The notes under the pieces: generated by a model
Databases searched by the model: none
Seen by the model: the letters and a program-made list of their open reading frames with translations, nothing else
What the model was told of the DNA's origin: nothing
Assembly: GCF_020184175.1 (NCBI RefSeq)
Contig: NW_026083024.1
Location: 1-64,000 of the forward strand
Length of the DNA: 64,000 nt
Direction: 5' to 3'
From: Aphis gossypii
Taxonomy: Eukaryota; Arthropoda; Insecta; Hemiptera; Aphididae
Position numbers and translations under genes: made by a program
Shown here: positions 45,701 to 57,419 of the stretch, in pieces
How positions within the stretch are numbered: the stretch's first letter is position 1
Layout of the letters: every line of letters starts with the position of its first letter

Positions 45701-45780
45701 GGGGGGCAAAGCCCCCCACGGGTCTGCCTGCCCTTAATATATTCAGCCCCCCCAAGTCAAAAGTTGAAATTGCGCCTATG
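42750..45780 (+). mobile_element. hAT transposon, 5' end missing
   Basis: The right end reads, inverted, CATAGGCGCAATTTCAAC, a hAT-like tip. The left side has no matching tip: the host gene passes straight into the acceptor (TTTTTCTAG) of the first hAT exon. So the 5' TIR, promoter and any first exon were deleted together with one target duplication. It carries the transposase gene below. Confidence 0.8.
42761..45474 (+). pseudogene. hAT transposase (ZMYM/TTF-finger type), eight exons
   Basis: Exons: 42761-42949 (TTF-type finger FPWIEYS...DAIFCYACRLFS), 43102-about 43371, about 43432-43625, 43701-44021, 44086-44339, 44481-44731, 44793-45042 and 45110-45474. Splice phases agree where checked. 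First catalytic Asp in SVMVDEAR, second in AQSYDGASVMSG, HCMAHRVNL next, SDTRW, and Glu in CERSFSTMRRIKN within the C-terminal dimerisation region. One frameshift in exon 3 near 43500. The 5' exon with any BED finger and start codon is missing. Confidence 0.88.
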
Positions 45781-47456
45781 GATTTCAGTCTATCAAAGAA
45801 CATGTAAAATCTAGCGTCTTGCCCCATTGTTCTGTAAATAATGAAAATATAAGCAATGAATATTACGATGAATCATATTTACACGAGTTTATAGTCAAGT
45901 GTGTACCTTTCTTAGCACTGTGGACACCTATTATGAATAATAAACTCAACAATGGCATTGAAATCCGCCAGAGTAATGTTACCGTTGAATCTTGGTTTAA
46001 AACTGTAAAAGTTGACATACTTGATGGTGACCGAAGGTGGAAGTGCGGTCGGTTTTTAAGACTTATGAGAGATCGTGTGATGAATGCACACAAACAAATA
46101 AAGTATAATATTAGAAAAAAAACTTGTACGCGTGCATTAGATTTTGACAATGAATCTAGGCAGATAAATACCAAAGTGAATAGGAAAAGAAAAGTCTCAG
46201 AAATTTCTAGCCATAACCATTTGGACGCAATAGAAAGTTGGGGAAAAAAAGAGAAACAACACAAACATCTCCAACCCACTAAGTACCGTCCTTTCACAAC
46301 CTTGTCGTTAAAAATCCCAAGGTCTTCGATCTCTGTAGCTGATGAAAATAATCTTTCACCCAAAGTCGATGGTATTGAAAGCATTGTGGTCATCAAATGT
46401 GACAATGAGACTAGGTTCATTGTTGGTGAGCCTTTTAACAACGACGTGGTTGTACATGATTTAAGTAAGCCATTCGACGATAATTGTTTAATGAAATCGA
46501 TTTCGACACCTGGCAGTTATAAAACTCCGTTTCAACTACCAGTGCAATCTAAAGATTTTCACCAAAATATGCTCCCTAAAGATTTGACATACTATAAACG
46601 AATAAAGATGCCAAAAAATAAAGACTATCTAGTTGGAAAATATAGTTATTTATTATCTAGTGATAAAAATTGTAACATCATGACCGATCTGCACATCTCA
46701 GATTTTGATTCATTATCTGGAAAAAATTGGTTGTGTAACTTTGTTATAGATATTTGTTTGTTGTCGTATGCTTTTAAGCTGGATTTAAAAAACACTCATA
46801 TTTTATCGTGCAATGATGTGACATGGCTGATGGAAAAAAAAGAAATTGGAGAAGAGTATAACAAAATTACTTTCATTAAGGATAGTATGGTTATTCTGCC
46901 ATGGTTAGTTAAAAATTCTCACTGGATTATAGTCTTTATAAATTTCAAAGTCAGACAGTGTTATATCATGGACCCGATTAATCCATATGACACAGATGGT
47001 CGAATATCTAAAGGTCGTTTCAATAGGGTATTTGAAATATTGAAATCAGATGTTATCTACGGTGATGATACACAACAATGTCCTTTATTAACACCTATTC
47101 CATGCCCTGTTGAAAACGTTACAAAACAAGAAGATGCATTTAATTTTGGAGTTTATATTATATATTATGCATTTAAAATTATGGACAGTTCTAAGTTCAG
47201 TTTAGAGTTTGATCCTAACCTTCACAGAGAATATTTAAAAACTTATCTCTTAGAGAATTCTGAAGATATGACAAATATATGTTTATACTGTAACTGGCAC
47301 TCAGATAAGCATCGTTGTCAACCGGATGATGAATATGTAGAATGGGTATCATGTTCTCTGTGTTGTCGCTGGATAGCCATTAATTGCATTCCTAAAGAAA
47401 ACAGAATTGTTGATTATGCAATTAATGATTTCTTTTGTTTATTGTGTCAAAAATGA
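45781..47456 (+). pseudogene. DDE-type transposase-like gene, part 3 with Ulp1-like and PHD domains
   Basis: Resumes the interrupted gene (QSIKEHVKSSV). It gives the Glu of the DDE set in NVTVESWFKTVK, a basic linker, then a C48/Ulp1-like peptidase fold with His in NSHWIIVF and Asp in YIMDPINPYD. The Gln-Cys end reads QEDAFNFGVYI: the nucleophile Cys is Phe (codon 47145-47147 TTT, one base from TGT). A PHD-type finger follows (CLYC..H....W..C..C..W...C....FFCLLC) to TGA at 47454-47456. Transposons with a Ulp1-like protease fused to or near a DDE transposase are known among plant MULEs, so this seems to be an insect counterpart. Confidence 0.65.
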
Positions 47457-49317
47457 TGTAACATAAAACAAAAAAAAATAGATAAAATGGATTGAAAAAT
47501 TATATACAACATATAGACTATAGAGTAATAGCACGTTACAAATTGCATATGAATATTATAACTAAATTACTAATTTTGATTAGCTTGACTATTAAGAAAA
47601 ATTACCTTGTTAAGAACATTAGATAAATCATAATAAGATAAATAATGATAATGACAAATTTCTGGTACAGTAAATCACTCGAATCTCAAAGGAAATAAAA
47701 ATGTATTTTTTGAGTATTATACGACACAATTATTATACACAGAATATAATATAAATAATATTACATAGACTTCAAAGGGTAAACAAAAATTTCAGTATTC
47801 AGTTATCGAGATTTGACTGCACTAGAAAAGGCTATAACAGATAGCGTAATAAGTAATATTATACGCGTTAAGAAAAAAAAAACATGGTTTTGTCAAAAAC
47901 TCAATTTGTTATTACAACATTTTAAATTGGTTCTAAGATTTAATGTGGAAAAAAAACTAATCATTTGACGAAATTAGCACCAAAAGTTTCTTAAACTAGA
48001 TATCAAACTAATTTTATTTCAGGTACTTTTAATATAAGGTGAGTCAAACCTAAACAGTAATTAGTATGTCTTTTGATCACAGTCAACGGATATAGCTTTA
48101 AAACACAATTTGTAACCACACCAGTCATACATTTAATTTGTTTATGCATAACTGACAGTCCGCAGTCTGATATTTTAAAGTGGGACGGCATTTAGTGTTT
48201 TAATTATTTAATTTATAATTTATTAATATGTAAGAAGAATTAGTTATTAAAAAAGAACAAAATACCTATATGTTCATATGAAAAAGATAACCTATGGAGA
48301 ATAACTAAGACCAAGTACTAGACTACAAACTTGATTTTCTATGTTGTTCAGGCCCAAGCAATTTTTTAGCTTATTTTATTTTAGAAGTCATCAGTTATAG
48401 GTTTAACATATAAATATTAATAAACATTGTAACTGCTATTAAAATAATAATAGTATTCATAAGTAAATGAACTTGCCTATGATTATTTGATTTAGAATTT
48501 AGAATTTGCGTTGTCATCATACATGTTACAGAATGGTTCAACATATGGTCGATTTAGCACAACTGTTTTGACTATAGGATCACCTATAATTGTTTTGGTT
48601 TACCTCCTCCTGTAAAAACGACACATTTGTTTACATCGATATGTTCATAGTGTATGTACCTGTGTCATATAGGTTATCCGTTTGCGCAGCAATTGCCACC
48701 TCATCCTTCCCCTCTTAAGGTTCTCCCACAGCGTTTTTAAACTCAGAGAGTCTACATGACAGATTGAGGATTAGTAATTCATAAAATATAGTATTCATAA
48801 ATAAACCGCCTTGAAATACAAATATATAATTATTTAGTATTAATTATTAGTTACTTGATTTTATGTGTAATGTTTGTGCTATGGTTACTGATTTCTTATT
48901 GTCTTGTTTTTTGCTTGTGTCTTATCTTAACAAAATAATTAATAATATATTTTTTTATTACCACAATTATTTTAAAACTAGATTTTTGTTATAAATGAAT
49001 AATCATTTATACATGAAATAATAATAATATTAATAATAATTTAAAAAATATTTTATATAATTATGAATTGATATTTTTATAAAATAGACAATAATTTTTA
49101 ACCATATACCAACAACCAAAATTTGTTATCCGGGACATTTCATTAAGACACTTCCTCAAGACAATGGGTTGAAAATCAGTTGTGTCCTGGCAAATCTGTG
49201 ACATATCACTCTAGTCTATTATTATGTTTGATTGTTTTGCCTTGGGTTCAACATTTAGTTAATTTAATATTTAGCATGATGTAAAATAAATTGTCTTTAT
49301 TGCTGTAGTTTTATAGT
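47457..49317. other. AT-rich interval without a recognised gene
   Basis: No coding signature. It would include the 3' end of the DDE-type element, but no terminal inverted repeat could be paired with the 12-13 kb region by eye. Confidence 0.45.
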
Positions 49318-49486
49318 ATATCATATCAATTTTATATTATTTATATATTATTAAATAATATATATTTATATTTATAATTATATAATAATATACAATAATA
49401 AAAATATTTATATTTATAATAAAATATATTACATATTTTTATTCATTATTAAATAATGGATAAATAATATAAAATTGATATGATAT
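49318..49486. repeat. AT-rich inverted repeat, 27-bp arms
   Basis: ATATCATATCAATTTTATAT... at 49318-49344 is matched exactly by its complement at 49460-49486, with about 115 bases between. The inner sequence is also partly palindromic (ATTAAATAAT). It could be a small MITE or a hairpin-forming site. Confidence 0.7.
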
Positions 49487-50550
49487 AATAACGTATGTAA
49501 TATATAATTATTTGTATTTACTATACTATAATCAATATTATTCATATTCTCCACACAAAGTTTGTTCCAATATAATATAGCAAAAATCCTTGTGTTATAG
49601 TGGTGTGCTTATAGAGTAGGTATACTTCAATAGTATATAAAATCTACAGAATACACAAATGATAACCAATAGCCAATAACTATGAACGACTTACAAAAAA
49701 CACATCTAAGGAGAACTGTTTAGATTTGAAATTTGTATACTGTACACTGTAGTGAAATTATTATTCAATTAAACAAAACAAAAAATGTAAAATACTTTAA
49801 ATACTTAAAATTAAATCAAAAATATCAAAATTGATAATAAAATAATAATATCATTTTCTTTATCATGAAATTAAAAACAATAAAAAATAAATTAATAACC
49901 TCATATATTGGTTAAGATTTGAAATGGTAACCTTCTATAACTATATACAACCATGGTTATACTAATCTATAATCTATAATAATTGATAAAGCAAATTTTG
50001 TATTGTTTTTTGGTTTTTTTATGCTTTTTGAAAGCTATATATTTAACTACTGGAAGATTTGTTACACTGATCACTTAAATGGAATCCTCATAAATTTCTC
50101 TACCGATAAAGTTTTGGGTTCACAATTTCTCGTTTCTTATGTGTGATTAATATCGTCCGCAAATGGACGACCACAATAATTCTGAATAGAAAACATAATA
50201 TTTACCCTTGTTATTTTGTAATTACTATACCTATTGTTCAGCGTTAAAGGTTTTGAGACTTGTCATAAATTAAGTTATTATGTATGCATAAAAAAATAAA
50301 CATATAACTGCATAAAACTATAAAATAGTCAAGTACAGAGGTCCAAATTTTAGTCACAATACCATTTGCAGCTTGCTTCTGTTAAAATACTAAGTCCTTC
50401 ACCCACGATTCTTATTTACTTATCGTTTGAAAGTTTAAAAGTAAATCTAAGTTGTCGGATAAAAAAATCGTTTTCCTTCATTCAAAACAAATCACCTTAA
50501 TTACAAATACTGTATTTTAATATAATATAAATACACAAATAGGTAGGTAC
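49487..50550. other. AT-rich interval without a recognised gene
   Basis: No coding or repeat structure recognised. Confidence 0.4.
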
Positions 50551-51830
50551 CTAATCTAGATAATCTAGTATTTTTCGGACAGGTTTCAACTTAGGGGGAC
50601 CATTGCTTCACCAAACGTTTTGGTTTAGGCTCTTTTAAGACGCATTCCCGAAGTCGAGGATCTTTGAACACCCCCCCCTAGGTGTATTTTTGAAAATGTT
50701 TAATTTTAGTACAATGTTTCTGAAATTCGGGAACTGGGTAGTTTGAAGGTCGGTGATCAAATGTGGCGTCTTGTGTCGAGACCGTAGAAGCCGTTTTTCC
50801 CTGTAATTTGGGGCTTCAAAAGTTCAAAATTTACATTTTTTTCGGTTTTTTTGGAATGGGCACTAAGATTTGGGCGCAACAAACCGTTTTTGTAATTGAA
50901 TATTAGAAAGGACTTTGCGCCGAATCGATGGGTTCCGAGATCGACGTTATGCGACTTGTGGTTCGGGAGTTATGATTTTTCGTATGTTTTTTGTACTTAA
51001 AAAATTACGTAATAACGTGTTTTTTGGATTTTGAATTTTCGATCGATCACTATGAAACTCGAGATTCTGGTATTTTAGCGTACGACAATTCAAAAAGGGT
51101 CTATGGTCGAAGTACCTACGACCATTATTTCACCCGTAATCTGAGAAGCAAAAAGTTGAATAACACATAAAGTTATTTTTCGTATAACCATAAGTTTCCT
51201 TATGGTATATACGTCTGTTTAATGTTTTAAGTAATAATTATTTTGAACTTTTTGTTTATATGCCACTTAAACAACACGTTTTCGTAAAATCTAAATTTAA
51301 AACTTACAAAGTACCCTACGGTGATCAATTTTACCTCTTATGATTTTTGTCCTATCTATGACGGTTTCCCCGGGAAACAGCTGGAAAACGCGATTTTCCG
51401 AATTACGAAATTGTCAATTTTCCCGGTAAACCGGCCGAACGAACATTTTGCATAGAGGTCGATTTGTTCTCCGAAGGATTCTACACTAGGATCAGTTTTT
51501 CATTTTTCCAAAAAGTCATTATTTAAAACTTTTATTTTTTAAAAGCCATTTGACGTGTACGATGTTTTCAAAAAACCTAAATAACACGTTTTTGAAAAAT
51601 CTTAACTATAGAACTTACGAAGTATCCAACGGGGATCAATTTTATCTCTTATGATTTTTGTCCTATCTATGACGGTTTTTTCGGGAAACAGCTGGAAAAC
51701 GCGATTTTCCTATTACGAAATTGTCAGTTTTCACGGTAAACCGTTTTTGCATATAATTTTGCATAGAGGTCGGTTTGTACACAAGTCTTAAAACTCATTT
51801 TATGGTAAATAGATGATACATTTGTTTTTC
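50551..51830. repeat. Non-coding repeat with internal tandem duplication
   Basis: A GC-moderate block. A segment of about 190 bases with TATGATTTTTGTCCTATCTATGACGG, GGGAAACAGCTGGAAAACGC and TTTTGCATAGAGGTCG occurs at about 51285-51475 and again at about 51595-51772. Shorter echoes of ACGTGTTTTTGG and AACACGTTTT occur earlier. No reading frame; probably a non-autonomous repeat. Confidence 0.65.
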
Positions 51831-53400
51831 AAACATCCGCCTTCTTAATTTCAACTCCCTCACTTAATATTAATAAAGCATATAATTAAGATACTGTTTC
51901 AATTCGTTATAGAAGTAGAGCTTCTTCTTCTCACCCTGTCTGATGAAGTAAATTCTTTATTAGTACATGTGAAAGGTTGTTGAAAAATTTGTAGTGCTTG
52001 TAAGTAACAGTTTAAAAGTTATTTGCATGTTCTACCATCTGTGTTTATTGACATAATTTGTTGTGTAATAATGTTTTTATATTTTATAGATACAGCCTTG
52101 TTTAAGCATCTAGAAGATACAGAACAAAAAGTAGTAAGAAAAATAAAAAAAATTGTTTGAGGTTAGCGCCAATAAGAATTAATAGTAAAATAGGACAAAA
52201 ATATCACAAAACAAAAACATAATTATATATTATTAGCTATTATTTACTTAAATTAAAGTAAAAAGACAAAATATCAATTAGATATTTATATTTTATACTA
52301 ATATAATGTGATAGATACTATTTTATAACATTAATTTTGAATACCATAAGTATTAATTTTGTATTTTGATTTTTAATTGCATATAAATGGTTTTTAAATG
52401 CATACTATGCAATATTGTTATGTTAAATTATAGTAAAATAGTATTTATAGTTGTGAACCTGTTATAGTATTAATCGCTTAAAATTGCTGTGTATTGATTT
52501 TAAGATTAAAAACTATGGTTGAACATCAATCTTGTATACTTTATAAATTATGTTAAAAATAATGAAAATAAAATACATTTTTTTTTACATATTTATTATT
52601 TTATAGGGATATTCTACAGAATAAGAACATAATGCATACTTCTTAGGTTTTTTGAACACATAAATCCAGTCTCTAGCTATAACTGACAAAAATGTTTTTT
52701 AAATTAAAGTACTTAACTAAAACCTTACTACCACATACTACTATTTTTTCCCTAATAACTTATTTTTAAAATTACTAATATATTGTAATATAATAACAGT
52801 AATATTTTATATCATTTTTTACCAAATATATTTTAATTTCAATGATAATATTTTCTGTTACTGTTTTTATTTATTTATCTCCATTAATGTACCTAATTAT
52901 TAAGTATAATGTATGACTTGAATAGTCTTAAAATATCTAATAAATTAACTGTTATTATACTATTATACTAAAATATGCATCTATTAGATATATAATAAAT
53001 TAGGTATTATAGTAATCTATTAAGTTCAAACTACTATAATTTCTGTTAAAACTATGCACCCAACATGATTAAAATTTGATGTTTGATGTCATTATGTTAT
53101 ACTCTTATAACACTACTATGTATGTACACATAAATTTTGCTTAATTAAAAATTGTCCATTTGTAATTAATCAATTAATCAACTAATGCAAGAGTAATAAA
53201 ATATTAAACAAAATAAAAATTTAAATATTATTTAATTTAGCGGCAAGTGATAGTGTAATTTGTTGTTTATTCCAAGCCAAGTGGATATGACATTTTTCAT
53301 CCATGATAGTGATATAAACCGTTTTCGTTTTTACTGATATAAACCGTTTTTTTTTACTGTCTGGTTTTACTGTCTGGTTTTTTTAAATACTGTTATCACA
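51831..53400. other. AT-rich interval without a recognised gene
   Basis: Very AT-rich with many stops in all frames. Short direct repeats of GATATAAACCGTTTT and TACTGTCTGGTTTT occur at 53310-53385. Confidence 0.4.
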
Positions 53401-53407
53401 CTATCGT

Positions 53408-53442
53408 AAGGTTTATAGATTATACTATAATCTATAAACCTT
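53408..53442. repeat. Perfect palindrome, 15-bp arms
   Basis: AAGGTTTATAGATTA (53408-53422), five-base spacer, exact complement (53428-53442). It lies about 210 bases upstream of the THAP start at 53656 and might mark the end of the P-like element or a hairpin. Confidence 0.75.
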
Positions 53443-53655
53443 GGTTAGGGCACTATAGAAGTAGGTATAATCACCCGCCATTTTGCGACACAACTCACCA
53501 GTTATCACTTATCAATATAGGAAAAATAATGAAAAATGTAATGTCAATGCTTTTAAATCAGAATATTTTTTGACTTTTTGTTAGTCTTGACTGCTTAAGT
53601 CTAGTGAAATTAATTTTTATGAGTGGATCCAAGTTAATAAAAGAAACTAAATAAG

Positions 53656-55042
53656 ATGGGCGGATGTACCGCTGTAAACTGTTCGAATTCCCGAAGAAAA
53701 GGTATTCGTTTATTTCGATTTCCCAAAGATATTTCAAGACGAAAAATTTGACTTCAAAATTGTCGCCGTGATAAATGGGTACCTACAGAGTCGTCGGAGT
53801 TGTGTGAAGTAAGTTTTTTAGTTTAAGGTAGGTATAATAATTTATGTTATAATATATCTTCTATAATTTACTCCATACATTAATATATTATATATACTTA
53901 TAAGAAGTACCTACCTATAATAAGATCAGAAAATAATTTCATATCTTATGCTTATTTCAATAGATTCATTTTGAGGAAAACCAATTCGAACAGCATCGTC
54001 TGGATGGTTTAAAGAAACTAAAATCAAATGCAATTCCAACACTCTTTGATGTGCCCAATCCCCCTCGCATGTTGGAGACCAAAATAAAATCCTTGTATAA
54101 GGTATAGGTATACCATTATTAAAACAAATTATTTTAAGTACAGAATAGTAGCTTTGTTATCTAAATTATATATGAAAATGTATTACTATTATTGGTAATA
54201 ATTTTAATCTTTTTAATGTATTTTAATGTTTTAATGTTGTGTTTATTACTTATTTTACAGACTATAGGAAATTTGAGTAGTGATAATCTTAAGAAAAATG
54301 TATCTTCGACTGAAAAACGATTATCACAGGCTACAGTAAGTTAAATTTTAAATTGTTTTATCTTTATTTTAATCTTGTTTATATATTAGTCAATGGAAAG
54401 CAATGTTACCATCAGTGAGAATTACTCTGAACCTGTTAGCTGCCTGGAGAGGAATGTTTGTCACTAGATCCAATAGTAAGTCTAATAAATTATAATATTT
54501 ATCATTTTGCGGTTTAAATATTTGATATATGTTGATTTATGTAATTTTAATAAGGTACATGTAAAGTTTGAAGGTTATAGGCAAAGAAGTGTTAATTTAA
54601 ATTATGAATTTATATACATAATTAATACAAACTTTAAATTATACATTATATTTTTATATTTATACATGGTTCTATTTGTTCAATGTTTTCTTTTGCTTTG
54701 CAGGAAGAACTTGAAAAAATTAGAGCTGAAATGAATTGCCTAAAAGATGAGAATGACCACATGAAAAAAGAAATTAAAGAACTTGAAAAGGTTGAAGAAG
54801 AAAACAAGCTAGTTCAGCTGGAAGTTGAACTCTTACAGACCAAAGTTAAGAAAGCTAATGAATTGTTACACCAATTCCTTAATGATGATCAGATATCTGC
54901 TTTAAGTACACCCACTCGGAAGTGGACCAATGACACTATAGTAATGGGCTTCAAAATGAGGTTTGCCTTGGGAGTCCATGAGCATCTTAGGGAAACTAAA
55001 TATCCTCTTCCTGCATATAGTACGCTGACAAGAAGTTACTCT
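53656..55042 (+). pseudogene. Second THAP9/P-element-like gene, N-terminal half only
   Basis: Exon 1 (53656-53808) starts MGGCTAVNCSNSRRKG...FRFPKD, a THAP domain; a TGA replaces the conserved Trp (RRKI-stop). Exon 2 (53964-54101) completes it with the CE/IHF ligands and a VPNPPR-type tail; exon 3 is 54261-54335; exon 4 starts at 54390. The last exon, from 54704, encodes a coiled coil and then TRKWTNDTI and LRETKYPLPAYSTLTR, the segment just before the P-element catalytic domain. After 55042 the match ends, so the RNase-H core is absent. All exon phases checked are compatible. An older relic unrelated in sequence detail to the P element at 31008. Confidence 0.75.
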
Positions 55043-55200
55043 TTGATATTGATGAATGTTGGTTATGACTATTTTGATTATCATATAATTATTAATGATT
55101 ATATTAACCATGACAAACACTAATGTTAAATTTAAATTTATGACCAGGAAATAAAAACATATATTTTATATTAAATATTTTTTTATTAATTTTATTAGCT
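55043..55200. other. Short non-coding gap
   Basis: AT-rich DNA between the truncated P-like exon and the convergent zinc-knuckle gene. Confidence 0.4.
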
Positions 55201-56936
55201 TTATTTGCTTGTTGTGGTGGTGCTGGTGGTGCTGGTGGTGCTGCTGCCAGCAGAGACAGCAGAGGCAGCATTAGCCTCGGCTTCAAGCTTTGCAGCCTCA
55301 GCTTGAAGCTTTTCAGCCAAGGCTAAAGCTGCCTCTGCTGCCTTTTTCGCCCTCTCCGCTTTTTGTGCTGCCACATTGGCAGCATCTTGCTTTGTTGTTG
55401 CTGCTGCTGCTGGCCGATTATGCCGGCAGTCAGCAGCTTTATGGCCAATTTTTTGGCAAAAATTGCATTCTAGAAGATCAAAAGAATTGAAATTAAAACA
55501 TATCCATGATAAATTTAAATACCTAATTTCAGGAAGCCCATATTTTGCTGGGAGACAATTTTGCTCAGTAGATTTTGAGCAATGAAGTTATTTTAAAACA
55601 AGACGTTATATCTAATATATTAAAGCTATGTAACTAAATCCTAAAATAACATCACTAACTGTTTAATTTATAATAATAAGTATGAAAAACAAACAAAATC
55701 AGTAGTTTTTTAAATTGAAATTAATACAAAGTGAACGCAATAAATGGTATATACCAAATGAAAATGTTGAACAAGTTCTTTTCTATAGGTGGACTGAAAA
55801 ATGGACAATCACAAATAGATACACCCCTAATATCTTTGTCTGGTTACATTGATTACACATTAATAGGTATAATTATATATTAAGTTAAAAAAAGAGCTTT
55901 ATCATTATTGGTTCAAATCAATAAAGTACTTAAAGAGTATTTTAATAGCGAAGTATAAAAGAAAAAATGTATACACTTGCGTTTTAGTTAATTTGTTGTT
56001 ATTACACGAGTAAGGTTTGATACACTTGACACAGATATTGACTTGATACAACCATTACATTTACAATACAATATATTAAGATAGAACTAAATCAGAACCA
56101 TAAAAAGAGAGTAAGTGAATTAGAGCTGTGTAGTAGGTTATAAGTGAATTACCCTAATGGATGGTATTAAATTTGAACTCAATGATAATATAATTGTATA
56201 CCTACGAAAAACGATTCTGAGTGAAGACGATTTGTCAGTGAAGGATATTTTAACTAAATAATATGAAAATTTTCAATTTAGTGCGTTTTGTCAAAATTTG
56301 AAGTTAAACAGTTCTAAAAAAAAAACCATGCATATATTTTTAATATTTTCCAACCGCTATTATATCGATTTATAGTGAACCGTGTATTAAATACATTTTC
56401 AAACTTTTTGACCCAAAGAATAGAATTGTATTGACAGCTTGAAGTAACTAAAACATTTGGAAAATTTTAAGATTTGTAGCAAACGCTAATATGAACATTC
56501 AGTGAAAATGTTATGTATCAACAGTGATTTGATTTAGGTTACAAAATCCAAAATCAATTATGCTAAAAGTTACCGATTATCCTGAATTTTTTTTTGGCAC
56601 TTAAGAAAATTACAGAGAATTTTAATTTTGACCTCCCCAATACATTAATTTCACCTTTCTATCGAAAAAGCTACTGAAGTTGGAAATCAAAGTATCTACC
56701 ATTTTGAAAGAATAAAAATAAAATTTTGCTATTTATCATGTACACGGACAAAAAAAAATTTAAAAATACATATTGTAAAATCAATACATTCATCACTTCA
56801 TTCAGAAATTCAGAATCTAAAACTTATTAGTAGGTGTATTCATTGGTAACTTACTAATCCTGTTGTTGGGCCATTTGCCCCCGCCTCTGCCGCCTCCCTT
56901 CTGGCCACCGCCGTAATTATATATATACGTTGACAT
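55201..56936 (-). CDS. Two-exon CCHC zinc-knuckle protein with Ala-rich coiled coil
   Basis: Exon 1: 56936-56855, beginning MSTYIYNY, then Gly-rich GGGQKGGGRGGG and KWPNNR, ending at GTAAGT in phase 1. Exon 2: 55469-55201, after acceptor TCTTCTAG, entering in the same phase. It gives KCNFCQKIGHKAADC, a C-x2-C-x4-H-x4-C zinc knuckle of retroviral/copia gag type, then an Ala/Glu/Lys-rich helix of about 50 residues (heptad-like AEKLQAEAAKLEAEA) and a Ser/Thr tail to TAA, which overlaps AATAAA. Predicted length about 115 residues. The 1.4-kb intron holds a high-copy repeat copy. It could be a domesticated gag fragment or the end of a decayed copia-like ORF; the intact frame and matching splice phases favour an expressed gene. 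An upstream exon is possible because TTTAG precedes the ATG. Confidence 0.6.
56195..56830 (-). repeat. High-copy repeat element, copy 2 (internally deleted)
   Basis: Inverted with respect to copy 1: begins ACGAAAAACGATTCTGAGTGAAGACGATTTGTCAG and ends AATCAATACATTCATCACTTCATTCAG. About 630 bases instead of 1.7 kb. It lies inside the intron of the zinc-knuckle gene. Confidence 0.65.
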
Positions 56937-57419
56937 CTAAACATAAGTTAAATTCTAGCATAAAGTTTAAATTATACATATGAAACATCAGTTGAAAATG
57001 GCCGTTCTCATTTATTATTCATAATTTAATAAATGTATGTAACGCAGTAGTAATTTCATTACATTTTACTTAAAGTAACGCAATTACTTTTTAAAAGTAA
57101 TTTCTACGAAGTAACACATAATCGCGTTATCTTCCATGTTAATATTTATTTATTTGAATGTATTACTAAAACAAGCCGTTAAGATATTCCAGAAAAATTA
57201 AAAAAAGACTAATTAATTATTTTCAATTCCGATAATAGTTAACAATACCCAGTGCTTGAAATGGAAAATTTTACGAACGGAACGTTTATAAAATTAATAT
57301 GCAGACTAATTAATTAATTTTTAATTTTAGTTATTTTAATTCGTGTTTACTTTACAATACAATATAATAATTAGTTAAATATATATAATAATAAATAATA
57401 TAAGTAATTTTAAGCTTAA

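Noticed and set aside
45863..46441. Minus-strand open frame of 192 residues
   Set aside because: Shadow of the DDE/Ulp1-like gene on the plus strand.
55290..55585. Plus-strand Leu- and Ala-rich open frames
   Set aside because: Antisense shadow of the minus-strand zinc-knuckle exon, whose codon use and splice sites are convincing.
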